Assembly (NCBI GenBank): GCA_903813345.2
Contig: CAIIXF020000003.1
Span: 9,628,218-9,692,217 of the forward strand
Direction: 5' to 3'
DNA length: 64,000 nucleotides
Source of the DNA: Owenia fusiformis
Taxonomy: Eukaryota > Annelida > Polychaeta > Sabellida > Oweniidae
Shown: positions 1 to 11,926 of the stretch, piece by piece
Layout: every line of letters begins with the position of its first letter
Position numbering within the stretch: the first letter of the stretch is position 1
Translations under genes and position numbers: made by a program
Notes under the pieces: model-generated
Database searches by the model: none
Told to the model about the DNA's origin: nothing
The model's input: only the letters and a program-made list of their open reading frames with translations

Positions 1-402
1 TCGTAAATGATATAGGAATTTGGGTTGATTATTATTCATTTAGAAAGGTTTTTATTTGTAAGCTACTCAGCCAGATACCCATATTGGTAATCTAAAAATG
101 TAACTGACATAATTTGTGACCAATCTGCAGGATGATCATTTTAGAAAAAATGCTGTCACACATGTAATTAGCACTTTAAAATTACAGTAATATACAGTAA
201 TAGTAATACAAGCCAGGCTATTAACCAGCGGGTTTGGGGGATGAACTCCTTCTGGCCATTAATTCTTTCATAATCAAGCTTTTTCAAATTATGAGCACTT
301 TTCAAGTAATTTTGGGCTAAAACCATCAAATCTGAACCCCTCTGGAATATTTGAAAAGCTAATCTCCATTTTGTTAACTTTTGATTCTTGATGATAATCC
401 CA

Positions 403-513
403 GAGGAGGAATAACCCAGGATTAAAAAAAAACGAACACATGTAAAGTTGAATTTTAAGGTTCATCTTTCCATGAATATAGGTTCTTCTTTAAATCCTGG
501 GTTATTCCTCCTC
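403..513. repeat. Inverted repeat with 21-bp perfect arms
   Basis: Positions 403-423 and 493-513 are perfect reverse complements (core GGAATAACCCAGG / CCTGGGTTATTCC), separated by about 69 bp. Beyond the perfect part the inner sides stay partly complementary. It is probably a small MITE or a decayed hairpin. No target duplication was recognised. Confidence 0.6.
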
Positions 514-3439
514 TTTTAACAATACCGCAGATGCGAGTAGGTAGTTACCAGATTCACCACCAAGTGGCTCGTTTGGGTCAGATAGCATGGCTGGTATAGT
601 AGAAAGTTCCCTTTATCTTAAATTACATCTATTTGCATGGTTCAATTTTCATATAACCCTTATGTATTTAATAGTTACGCAAATTAAAATATGTTCAGTA
701 AAAGAAAATGTTATCTGTCCAATACAAGAGAAGATAATTCACTTTTTTGTGGTTCTGTAACATGGGGTCTATGGGGTATCAACCCGAACAAGAAGTCACA
801 TTTTCAAAAAAAATTAAACTTTCAAAGTTGATAGATAATTTCCGAAACCATATTTCTAAATGTACTTTTACATGCAGATTTCAAATATGAGATCACTTTG
901 ACAGAATTTTGAATATTTAATGACGTAAATCAAGGTTATTTGTACTCGCATGTAGTCTATTGTCAATACATATCAGCTGAATTTTTGAAGTGAATACTCG
1001 TGTTTAGTGAACACCCATTCTCAGCACATACTCTACTGAGTACACAGCGGGCGAATTGCTGTTCTGATGCGTCAAATTGGTTCATGCTTTTCATTCCTGA
1101 GCTCGCCGATGTCTCGCGCTATCAATATATATTAATAAATGACGTCAAATATATATTATATGACGTCATATATTATATATGACGAGAATGACATCATACT
1201 ATATTTTCATCCAGTGTATAATGAAATAGCGCACCTAGCGGATGGCGTGTAGGGTAAAATTCTTGCCTGCTGTGTACTTTTTAAAATTGTCTATCTGTAG
1301 TGAACACCTACCTTCAGTGAACACATTTTTGTGGCTCCATAGGTGTTCACTGTACACAGGTTTTACTGTATGAGTTAAAAAAAACAGGAAATCATTTACA
1401 TCGTACCACATTTCAAAATATATGCTACATATTAGTAATTAATGTCATCACTGAATATGCCTCCAGTTTTATATATCTTCATGTCAAAAACATTACTGAA
1501 AATTTTTAATCAAACCATATGGTTTGTCTGGAAATTTGCAGATAAGAAAATTGAGACGCTGCTACCATCTAAAAGCTGACAACAAAACAGTATTTAAATA
1601 ACATTTCAAAGACCTAGGTATGAAATTATCAGTTTCATATTTCAAAGGGGTCGATGTAATATTTTATTTTAGATGCAGCAACAGCTGACTGACTGATCAT
1701 TTGTGCCCGGAAAAAAAAGTTCACGTTTTCCCATCTAAAACAATTCTAGAGTTAGAAATAGGACATAAAGTTTGTACAATAAAATAAATGTTTAATATCA
1801 AATTGTATTCTGCATTTCAAACTAAATGCAATTTTGCATTAATTCATTCATCTGAAAATATACAATTCCATGGTTGTGATGTTATGAAGAGTAGAAATAG
1901 TTTGAAAGTTATATCATTACTAAATATGGTATATAAATACCAAGTCAAAAGAACATGTAACTGCAATTTAACTGTACAAATATAAAAGTGTCTAATATCG
2001 CAAATTAATTGACATAGGCCTAGGGAAAAATCCAGTGAAATAAGGAATACAAGAACTTCACATTAAGAGTAGGTAACCAGGGGAATTAAGTTTTATGTGC
2101 GAGTAAATGGAGATTAGATAAAGGCTAATTAAACTGACACAGGTGCAACTTAATTTAATTACAGCCTAGCCTAACCAAACATGATCAAAAATTGAGTCAC
2201 TTGGTATTTTCAATTTACTCTATAACTTACTTTATAAATGATGAAGAATTAAGGACACTGACCTGTAAAGCTGAACACCTCACTACACCCAATCAAGTTT
2301 TCCCAAAAAATAGAACAGACAAACAAATATTCACAAATGGGGCGGGGGGGGTATGAGTGGTTTATGGGTTTATTTGATATGAGTCTGCAGATAGATATTT
2401 AGGAAATATCTGACCTCTAGCTCTGATTTCTCAGAACTTTAATTAAAATATTTCTTAGTAATCAATTTACAAATTGAATGAGGAGTCTTTGTGTACTTAA
2501 AACAACATTTCTCAGAAGTTTTACAAGTAAAAGTACACATTTCAGTTTTAACATGAAAGATAAGGTTGTGGGGGTCAAACCAAGTTAAAATGAGATTAGA
2601 TAAATGGGATGGGACCTGATCTCCATCATATAAGCTTAGAGGCTTCTCCTACACAAGAAAATGGGTGGCATATCATGGCCTAACCTAGACTAACCTATTA
2701 ATTAACCACTGAAGGGTAAAACATCTAAATCAAGCATCTACCCAATCTGAGTCTGTACCTGTGTCTACCCAAAAATTTTCAGATTTCAAAGTTTTAACAT
2801 GGAAGTCAATGGTGGATTAAACAAATGTGATCAAAAAAGTTAGGACCAGACAGGTTTCAAAGATACTAATTTTCGGGCAAGGTTCACTGAAACTATGATT
2901 GCTTCATCCTTGAGGCCAAGAATACCTTTTAATGAGATTGACGTCAATGAAATGTGATAATGAAACGTGATAATGAAGATTACGTAGAAAACCTCTATTA
3001 CCTCCATTGCTAATTGGTAATAATATGAAATTTTGTACCAGTAATTATAATTCTCTACACTAACCAGAATAAAAAATAAAGTGTGTTCTCTTTTTCTAAC
3101 TACTACAGTATTTAGACCTTACTTTTTCGAATTTCTATATAACACAACATTTCCCAACCGACCAATTATATGGGTAGATTGACTACGAAAAAAATTGAGC
3201 ACTATTTGAAAATCTTTAAATGTTATTAGATAGTACTAATAGTTAAATGTCTTCCTAAACGAATACGCAAAAAATCAAACTTGAAATCATTAATGCATCC
3301 CTCAGATTAATTTTTTTAAACCTACATCAAACCTACATCATTGTCTTTGCTTCAAATCGGTTAAATAGTGACATCGTACATCTAAAGTGTATTTTGTCAC
3401 TGTACCTTGTCGATGCGGTTAGGCGTGCAATTGTAGAGT

Positions 3440-4000
3440 ATATATAGTAAAACTTGTCTAATCCGAATGGCATTGGGATTTGCCAAGTGTTCAGAAAAGT
3501 AGGTGTTCATAAGTTTCTTTGATGAACGATCAATAGGACTGATAAAAACTGCAGTGAGAAAGTGTTCATATGGAGAGGTGTTCTGGAGCCTGTTTCTCGA
3601 AAACATTGTCAATTACGATTCGCGGATTGACAATTTTCGTTTTCTACGATGTTGTCTATGATTTTCCAAATTGCGTTTCTCGAAACACCTCGTCGATGAC
3701 ATCGTGAACGAAATCATAGATTGCGACATCTACATGTGCTTGGTGGTAAATTGAGTGTCGGCGTCATTTGACCATGGACTGGTTCCCATAATAACCACAC
3801 CATGAACGGTTGACGAGTACCCCTAGAGGTGTCGTCAAAATCATTACCAACCACGATAAAATCGTAAATTGATGAAAATTATCAAGTTTCAAGAAATGGA
3901 AAAATCTTAGAAGACAACTGAATTCACAAATCGTAATTGACGAGGTTTTTGAAAAACAGGCTCCTGTTCCAGGTGTTCAAGTGAACAGGTTTTGCTATAT
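3440..4000. mobile_element. MITE-like element with ATATAG(T/C)AAAAC ends, host of a nested insertion
   Basis: The left end reads ATATAGTAAAACTTGT and the right end is its imperfect complement (ACAGGTTTTGCTATAT). Inside are several GTGTTC words that also occur at 985-1375, 16370-16500 and 18180-18260, so this looks like one member of a dispersed family. A second element (3585-3964) interrupts it. Confidence 0.45.
3585..3964. mobile_element. Nested MITE, 380 bp, ends GGAGCCTGTTT / AAACAGGCTCC
   Basis: The left arm starts GGAGCCTGTTTCTCGAAAAC and continues with a TTGTCAATTACGATT word. The right arm is its imperfect reverse complement, giving terminal inverted repeats of about 35 bp. The flanks are TGTTCT (3579-3584) and TGTTCC (3965-3970), five of six bases identical, suggesting a 6-bp target duplication. 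It sits inside the 3440-4000 element and is therefore the younger insertion. Confidence 0.5.
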
Positions 4001-5282
4001 TTTGTTTTATGTTTTCCAAATTCATTTCAAAATCTCTTCTCAGAATTTTATTTTATATATGACCGTTGTGTCACATTTCCATGAATTTGGAAATCAATAA
4101 TTTTATGAATCATTGCCAAATGTCTGATAAAATCATGCTTATTTTGCACTATTTCTCTCTCAGATTTAAATGCACTACTCATTTTTTATAGTTCCATACA
4201 AATTAGAGTATTCACTTCATCTATTTATACTATTCTTGGTAGTTCCCGCTTTTAACTTATATATTACAATAAATAACATGACCTCTGTTTTACATTTCTA
4301 AGAACTATATCTATTGATGTCTGAGTATTATGTAATGTTAAATTACTTATTGTGCAAATAAAAATATTGCCTCAATCAAATATTAGATGAGGCAAATGTA
4401 AATATAGATGAGGTACATTTTGGCTAAAAGAGGTATATTTCTATAATAGACAGTTTTAGTAATATATCTCATATATTTCTGTAAAATCTTTGGTAAGGCA
4501 GATGTCCTGCCTGCAACGTCTATTACAGTAGATTTCGCTCACTTGCAAGAGAGTAACATTAAATTAGGTTAACCTCTTGACTTCCCAGAGTGACGAGATT
4601 TCTTGTCACCTCAAAAATGACCTTGAAACCCAGAGTGACGAGAAAATCTGTCACAAAATTTTTCACTAAAATTGCTCTATAGAATATCCGTAAGATTCGT
4701 TGAATCCTACAGAACTGATTTTCCTTTAAATAATTCACTGATGCCTATTTTCAATCAAAAATACTGGAAATCTAAAAATAATATTCTCAGAAACCATTTA
4801 AGTTGTAACAAACTAGATTTTCCAAGTACTAGGTCATCGTGACCACTAACAGGAAGAAACAAAAGATGTCATTAAAACAGAGACAAATAGATAATTTGTA
4901 TCATATTGCCAATATAGCATGTCTTAGAGTAAAGTACTTTTAAAGCAGATTTACCATTGTGGGATTCATAATCAAGCTTTAGATAAAGAGAGACTCTGAT
5001 AGATCAGAATGAAATTTACAGATAAAGCAAATTTAGCACATTTCAGACCATTTGTCAAGCTAATCTTCTTTGAGTGTATAATATGTCCACTAGGGTGTCA
5101 TCCACCTTTCAACTTATCTTTGAAAATAAATTAATGAATGAATGAACTAGTTTGGTTCAGATTAATCTGAGTACCAATTTAATGACAGAATCTTTCAAAG
5201 TAAAGGGAAGGGGATATTTTTGGCCAGGTTTTCGTTCCACATTTCTCATTAAAATTGATTTGAAGTTCATGATTCTCTTCAA

Positions 5283-5893
5283 TTCACTCATTTTAGAGTG
5301 TAAACAATGACATTTGCACTCATTTTAGAGTAAACACCATTTCCTTTTAACTAATTTAAAGTTTAAGCCATGTCATTTTCACACATTTTACAGTTTAAAC
5401 CATGTCATTTTCACTCATTTAAGAGTTTAAACCATGTCATTTTCACTCAATTTAGAGGTTAAACCATGTCATTTTCACTCATTTTAGGGTTTTAACCATG
5501 TCATTTTCACTCATTTTAGGGTTTCAACTATGTCATTTTCCCTCATTTAAGAATTTTTAACCATCTCATTTTCACTCATTTTAGGGTTTAAACAATGTCA
5601 TTTTCACACATTTCAGAGTTTAAAACATGTCATTTTCACTCATTTTATAATTTTAAACATGTCATTTTCACTCATTTTAGAGTTTAAACTATATTATTTT
5701 CATTCATTTTAGAGTTTAAACTTTGTCATTTTCACTCATTTTAGAGTTTAAACTATGTCATTTTCACTCATTTTCGAGTTTAAACCATGTCATTTTTACT
5801 CAATTAAGAGCTTAAACCATGTCAATTTCACTCATTTTAGGGTTAAAACCATGTTAATTTCACTCAGTTTAGGGTTTAAACCATATCAATTTC
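5283..5893. repeat. Minisatellite, about 32-33-bp unit, abutting a splice donor
   Basis: About 18 degenerate units carry the words GTCATTTTCACTCATTTT and AGAGTTTAAACCAT. On the minus strand the unit reads ATGAGTGAAAATGACATGG followed by TTTAAAC. The array lies at the very start of intron 3 of the phosphatase gene, and the unit nearest the exon contains the real donor (GTGAGTGAAATTGATATGG). The array thus looks founded on the donor sequence, with GT changed to AT in nearly all copies. Confidence 0.85.
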
Positions 5894-5899
5894 ACTCAC

Positions 5900-7928
5900 C
5901 TGTGCTAAAATATATTTTCTGTTGACTTTTGGACATTGTACTAAGCTAGCATTGATGTAATCATTCTTGCATTTTTTCAACTTCACGCGGCTATGGTCAT
6001 CTGCAAAATCAAAAAGATCAAAAAACACTTCATTCAGTATTATGAATATTTCAATATTTTTAAGGTACAATATTTTTAGATTGAAAATACCAGATATACC
6101 TATAGATAAATATATTATCATCTGCTTTATTGAAATTCTTTTATCTGATTAGAATGGTCGAAACACCTGATCATCATCCTTTTGTTTTCATTCATATATC
6201 AATATAACGCTAGTGAGAAAGCATTTCAATTAAACAAAAATGAATTTGGTTTCTATGAGGTATAATCTGTTAAAATGACTCAAAGACAATTGCTTTCTTT
6301 TATAGTTGAACATGAGTTTAACTGAATCTTAATGGATTTTTCTGGATTGTATAAGGGACTTATTTGAAGTGGAAATTTATTTAAAACTAAATGGTTGATT
6401 TGAAAACAAATCTCATTATGACTGCCAAAATCACTTACATGGGCTGACATCCCTGTAGCGATTCAAAGGTTTATTATCTGCACGCTTCGCCACTGACATG
6501 GGGAAGTCATGTTGTAAAGAAGCCTCGGTGCGTAATTTCTACAACATAAAAAAATTAAATTATTAATAATATAAGAATAATCAATTAATATAAATTATTA
6601 AGGTCTCATAGTACTTTACAGGAAATGACAAAACAGGAAGTGACAAAACATGCAGCATTTTGGATATTTTTGAAACAAAGATAACAGAGTTCTGCTTTGA
6701 CCTCCAGTCAGTTTAACTAGTTTTAAATGTAATTTACATAGTCAGGATCAGAATGACCTAAGGTTATAGCTATTTTTCAGCCACATTTTCAGAGGGATGA
6801 AAAAGTTATTTTCTCATGTTTTGGGTCATTCTGACCATGCACATTCAGGGATTTCATTAGCAGCAGGCAACAGGCGATTTTCACTAGTTGTTTTCACAAA
6901 ATTGCCTGTTGTTTTGAGGGACTTTTTAACTTTTCCATGTTAAATTTCTGATTTCCATAAATTTTGACTGCTGTTTTCATTTATTTAACCTGTTGTGAGA
7001 AATTCTAGTGAAACCCCTGCACATTGCACAAAATGACTGGAGGTCAAAACAGAACTCTGTAATATCTTGGTTCAAAAAATGTCCAAAAATGCTGCATATT
7101 TAGTCACTTCCTGTTTTCTCATTTTCAGTTAAGTGATGAAGTATATACAGATAAGGGTCCTTCGTCAAACTTCAACTTATGGGACTATTTCAACCATGGG
7201 GTTATTTCAACCTTGGCTTATAATACTCAATTCACATGGTTGAAACAACCCCACGTCTAAAGTAATCCCATACATCACAGTTCCACAAAAGACCCCTATA
7301 ATATATAGAGCAAGTCAACAGGCATTTGCATCGATCAAACCCAAAAATTTAGCAATCAAGGACCACAGTACTGTTATAGAAAAATATATTCATATATGTG
7401 CAACATTTGTATATTTCAGATAAATGAGATATGTGCAGCCAATCGTTATTACATTTTAAATAACATATCTGAGAACGTCATATTACAAAAGGCAGCAGAT
7501 TTGTTAGCAAAACAATAAGCAATCCAGACATTACAAACTTTTGAATTCTAAAATATGAATGTTGTTTTCAATATAATATTGTAATGCGGTCTTACCATTG
7601 CTTAATTTTTGGTTTTAGGCGTAAGTCAACTGACTTGCTTACACCCAGAAAGTTAGTGAGATCCTAAAACGTGCCATATGTAATAATGTTCCAATAACAA
7701 GTTATATGCCCTTTTGAAATTTGGGTTTATTATATCAGATATCTAGAAGAGACAATATGATATTTGTAAAACATGAAAAGAAAATGTATGGGAACTTCAA
7801 ACTTGCCCTTGAAAAGTCCAGATTGAAAAAGTGAACAAACGAAAAAATACTCCACAACTCACGTGATAAATGATTGGCCACGCCCCTCTGGCATCATAAT
7901 CCTTCAACTCTTTTTCAAACATCGACAT
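5900..7928 (-). CDS. PTPN1/2: Non-receptor tyrosine phosphatase, PTPN1/PTPN2 type, 5' part (partial)
   Basis: Cytoplasmic or ER-anchored protein-tyrosine phosphatase of the PTP1B/TC-PTP subfamily, which dephosphorylates receptor kinases and JAK/STAT proteins. Three coding exons are visible on the minus strand: 7928-7863 (22 codons, donor CAC|GTGAGT), 6538-6439 (acceptor TTGTAG, donor CCAT|GTAAGT) and 6000-5900 (acceptor TTGCAG, donor CACAG|GTGAGT). The phases join without a gap. The predicted protein has the N-terminal helix with Glu-Lys-Glu, an EASLQHDFP segment, the phosphotyrosine-recognition loop NRYRDVSPYDHSRVKL and the DYINASL motif, about 89 residues in total. Start: the first ATG (7928) is followed two codons later by a second (7922). 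The catalytic HCSAGIGRS exon lies outside the window. Whether this is PTPN1 or PTPN2 cannot be said, because invertebrates usually have a single co-orthologue. Confidence is high for the family and good for the three exons. Confidence 0.88.
6618..7130. mobile_element. Foldback MITE, about 510 bp, with roughly 95-bp inverted arms
   Basis: Arms at about 6618-6715 and 7030-7130 are reverse complements with few mismatches (shared words ACAGGAAGTGAC, GCAGCATTTTGG, CAGAGTTCTGCTTTGACC). An inner pair, AGAATGACC / GGTCATTCT, lies between them. It is located in intron 2 of the phosphatase gene. No ORF was found inside. Confidence 0.65.
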
Positions 7929-8140
7929 CTGAAATATCCTTTATGTTCTACTTTAACCGTCCAAAGTCACATCATTAGCCCAAGAAACTGCAAAAACCAC
8001 GATGAATTTTTCGATTTGATGTCACCGGAAGTCGAATTAGTCTCTCATGACAAGACCCATATAGATTTCCAAAAAGTAGTACCGCGAATTGATTGGGACT
8101 CATTATCTATTAAAAATACATTTTGCAGTTGAATATGTAT
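7929..8140 (-). promoter_or_regulatory. Probable 5' UTR and promoter-proximal region of the PTPN1/2-like gene
   Basis: This is the sequence immediately upstream of the phosphatase start codon, read on the minus strand. On the plus strand it shows ACCGGAAGT (8024-8032), an ETS-type site, and a few CpGs. No TATA box was recognised. The plus-strand ORF at 7863-8132 is open by chance and overlaps the phosphatase first exon on the other strand. Confidence 0.35.
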
Positions 8141-11100
8141 TTCTTCTTTGTACAGTCATAATTTAAACTGAATATGCAAGTAATTTTATATATAACTAAG
8201 AGGATAGATAATTCAAACTTAAAAATATTAAAAATGTAGAACTACTTTTTACTGTGCATTTTTTCAGAGAGGAGTTGCTAGTCACCCAAAACAAAATTTT
8301 GAAAAAAGTCAAATTCTTCCTGGAATTTAGTGATCATTACGGTCTAGGATGAGATAACCTCCAACATGACGTAGTATCAAAGGTAAATATATATTCTTTA
8401 TTATTCCGAAACGAACCATTTGCTTATTGGGTATTATTTTAGAGCTTATGTTTTGGGCCAATCCCCAAAATTAGCAAAATTTAAAAGTAAACAAGGTTTC
8501 TATGACATTTAGTAACACAAATCATTGAACAAGAATGTAATCTATTCAGCAGGAATTCCACCCATTGTTGCGGTGCTTCAACTTGTACTTTCGTACATCC
8601 GCGCTAAGAGAATATAGTCCGCAACATGTGTTCCAGGCAGATCCCCAAAATTGTCCACAGACATTTTTATTTTGCTGTAACTCCACCATCTATCAACCAA
8701 TATTGATTAAACGTTCACGAAATGATCACCACTATCTCAAAAACCAATTAATGTCCAGTTTATAGCGATATAACCTAAAGTATCGGTGTATTCACCAACG
8801 TTTCAATTTGTTTCGAAATCTTGAAAACTCACTTCCGGTTTCGAAAGTCCAAACTAAACCGAGGTACAAATTTGTTTTGGAAGGTGATATTTGACACAAT
8901 AAGGACCAACACATAACATACATACTTGTTTACATGGATCAGTCTGAATCTGCTGTGACGGGGCCATTTTCTTGAATTGAACTATGAATTTCCAAATTAC
9001 GATTTTTTGGGGATTTTTTTTATTTTGATGATACACATTCCGAAATATTGAAACATTCATTTTGTATCCTAAAATGTATATTTTGTTAAGCCTCTGGTTT
9101 GAGTGTATGTCTTACAGTATAATCATCTAAACCTAGACTATTGACGGACTGTGAATACGTAAAAGATATGATATAATAGCTTTTAACTCCGTCATGCCTA
9201 ATCGATCATATATGATCGATTTGACGGGTTTGTGACGTCACCCGATAAAGAAAAATCTTACCAAAATATAATTGCATCTTTCCACGCTATTTCCCTATAA
9301 TTGTTATATAAAGTTGTGAAATAAATATAAATACATTCATAGAATACTGCTTTGTTCACTTATTTTGACCAATTTTGTTGTTATTGACCAAAAAATAATG
9401 CAAAAGAAAAAATTCAAATATTTTTGAAATTATTGATTTCCGGTTCGACCAAGAGGCTGAACCGCGAAATTTAAAATATAATTATTGAAATATCCAGCCA
9501 TCTAGGGGCAACAGATGCACATTTTGAAACTAGTTTCAAGTATAATAATACTAGGGGTATCAGCGAACGTAGAGAAGATGAGCTAGATTGATGAAAAAGG
9601 TTAGAATATGTTCGTTTTCATTCAAGTCAATCAAGGCCCGATTTCTGAGAAAAATTCAATTTTTATCTAAAAATATTTTCTCAATATCCATGCTTTGTGA
9701 GATCAGTTCATCAATATTTCCAATTGAAACACATATATAGGGTGTAAAGGGTTACTATATTGTTAATTTTACTACCTTTATGCACCTACAAAACCTTGAA
9801 TGGCAGATGAATTCACTCTGTTAATTTTTATGGCCGATTTTATAGTGGGCGATAATAGGTGAAAAGCTTTATTTTTTCACTATTTTTCGTCTTTCCTCAC
9901 TCTTATAGCTACTGTAAGATGTCATGGCACATTAAAATCTTGTTGTAAGGTGTGTAGGACAATCAACACAAATATATTTTGAAAAATGTTGAGTAGTATA
10001 GGGAGGGGGGCATAGGAATTCAGGGGGGAGCATAGGGATTCAGGGGGGGGGGGTGTATCAGAAGCCTTTGTTGGGGAAACCCATGGAAGGCCAAGCAGTT
10101 TGAGGATTAATTGCAAGTTCATGATCTATCTGGTTTATTAGCAATTAAACATAATGAGTACATGAACAAACAGACATTCACAAGCAGAAATTTGCTTTTA
10201 ACACATCTTTATACATCTATTATTTCTTCAAAACATTGTAGAGTCATGATTTTCATCGATTTTTCAAATATCAGTACCTTATCGCAGATAGTCTTTGGTT
10301 TATTCTAGTGAGTCGTGACAGTGACAGTATATTATTTTTCTATGCTTCATGTAGTTTATCATTTTAAAGCTGTTATGAAACAGAACTGGGTTATTAAACA
10401 TTTATCAACTGAATCTCGGGTAATAAAAATTATTTATTCCTGAATATAGAATTTAGTTGACGGAACAAACCGTTCTTGCGTCATCTTATGACATCGCTAT
10501 ATTTTCATAATATATGCAAATTAGGCAAAAACAGTATATGAGCAATCCCCCTTAGTATGGCCTATAATATATAATAAAAATTATTCAAGTTAAAAGTTTT
10601 ATTTGTTATGGATTACATATTTCAATTAAACATTTCGACATAATTTTCCTAGATTTTCCACGATTCCTGGAATTTTTGGCTCGGCATCGCAAACTTTAGC
10701 ATAATCTAGTTACACCAAATCTTCCTTATACCCATCATGTAATATACCATTTTAAAGCTTAAATCAAGAAGAACAAATCCATGTTTTTCAAAATTGCAAT
10801 AATTGAACAGTATTTGAGAAAAACTGTATTGACTGTAGAGATATGACTCAATTTAATGAAATAAAATGCTCAATTTCAGCCTTGTGACGTCACTATGACA
10901 TCATTTTTTTTGCATAATTTATGCAAATTAGGTAAAAATGAGAAATATGGGTAATTCTCTTCATTTTGATATATGACAGTCATATATTTGTATAATATTG
11001 AATAAAAAGCATTTAAATTAATATTTATTGCACATTTCACCAATTTTAACCACTTTAAGGATCAGGCGTTAAGGAGTTAATGAGAATGTGTAAGTCACTT

Positions 11101-11290
11101 CCGGAGAATTTAAATGATTGACGTACGAGACAGGGAAGTTTTTAACATTTATATTTCACCTTTACAGGGAATATATCAGCACAGAAGTTTCTTTATATAC
11201 ACCATGATATTATTCATTATACATAGTAAGCAGGAGACAGACATACAACACAAGTATTACGTGTTGAAGGAGTAAACTACGTGTACATAA
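8141..11290. other. Intergenic stretch, repeats only
   Basis: No exon was recognised. The stretch contains a perfect 22-bp palindrome at 9200-9221, G-runs with interspersed T at 9990-10050, several TGACGTCA-like words (9231, 10884), and possibly one 1.9-kb inverted-repeat element (9183-11078). The short ORFs here show no family features. Confidence 0.5.
9183..11078. mobile_element. Possible 1.9-kb inverted-repeat element
   Basis: The left end, TTAACTCCGTCATGCCTAAT, and the complement of the right end, TTAACTCCTTAACGCCTGAT, match at about 15 of 20 positions. TGTGACGTCAC words lie near both ends (9231 and 10884). There is no clear target duplication and no transposase, so this could be two independent fragments of one family. 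Confidence 0.3.
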
Positions 11291-11450
11291 AGAGTGGAAA
11301 ACTTGACCTTGGAAAATAGTAATGGCGGACATAGAGCCGGAAGTGACATTTAATTGGAAAACACTGGAGTCCTGGCAGTCAAATCATCGATTCATAAGTG
11401 GATGGGAATGATATACAAATTGAAGATTGATTCTTTACATACAAAATAAG
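11290..11450 (+). other. Candidate noncoding first exon (5' UTR)
   Basis: The context is promoter-like: ATGGCGGAC at 11322 and GCCGGAAGTGAC (an ETS-type word) just after it, followed by a near-consensus donor AATAAG|GTACGT at 11451. The ATG opens only a 29-codon frame. It could be the untranslated first exon of the ZDHHC gene (acceptor at 14951) or of the SGNH ORF (possible acceptor TTCTTGTAG near 11818). The sequence alone cannot decide. Confidence 0.3.
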
Positions 11451-11926
11451 GTACGTAGGGCAAATAGTTTGATACAGCATTCTATAACTGAATTAAATAC
11501 AATATCAACCAATGAAATCAATTTTTCTTTCTCCTGGATGTCTATGACGATTTGAAAGGATTTGTATGATATTTTTCTCTAAAAAATCTCCAATAATCTT
11601 TGTATTGTGTGTGTGCATACTTGTATAACCTTAAAATAACGTTTTGATAGATATAGTCTGTTAGGTCAAGGCTTGATAGAGTCAGTTTTCACTCATTGTG
11701 TAACTAATCTGACCCTAAATCTGTAAAATAGACCTTGTAAAAAATCATTGATTCTTAGCATTTTCAAAGTTCTTCATAAAGGTGAGATAAAGATTTCTTG
11801 TAGTCTTTTTCTTGTAGGTTTCTGCATTTGAAACCAGTCAAATTTGAGTACTAATTTTCTTCTAAGTACACATATTTGCCATACTTATTAGATCTATCTC
11901 TGATCTGCATCTTGTCTAAAGTCACA

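Larger units (their letters stand above)
1..5899. other. Noncoding stretch, presumed intron 3 of the PTPN1/2-like gene
   Basis: No exon could be recognised here. Because the phosphatase gene on the minus strand is open at its third exon, this stretch is most simply its third intron, with the remaining exons beyond the left edge. It holds a diverged copy (about 210-350) of the CAGGCCCGTAGCC-type repeat seen intact at 24139-24353, a hairpin at 403-513, sequences with inverted AGTGAACACCT / AGGTGTTCACT words at 985-1375, two TGACGTCA words at about 1140-1170, a nested MITE at 3440-4000 and a minisatellite at 5283-5893. Short ORFs such as 1000-1182 and 1788-1985 have no family features and are treated as chance. 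Confidence 0.6.

Noticed and set aside
1-5880. Further PTPN1/2-like exons (WPD loop, HCSAG catalytic exon)
   Set aside because: I searched the minus strand by eye and found no matching segment. They are assumed to lie beyond the left edge.
7863-8132. 89-residue plus-strand ORF
   Set aside because: It overlaps the minus-strand first exon and leader of the phosphatase gene and shows no domain.
11876-11926. Start of the SGNH ORF at 11876
   Set aside because: That codon is TTG. The first ATG in frame is 11927, which is used here.
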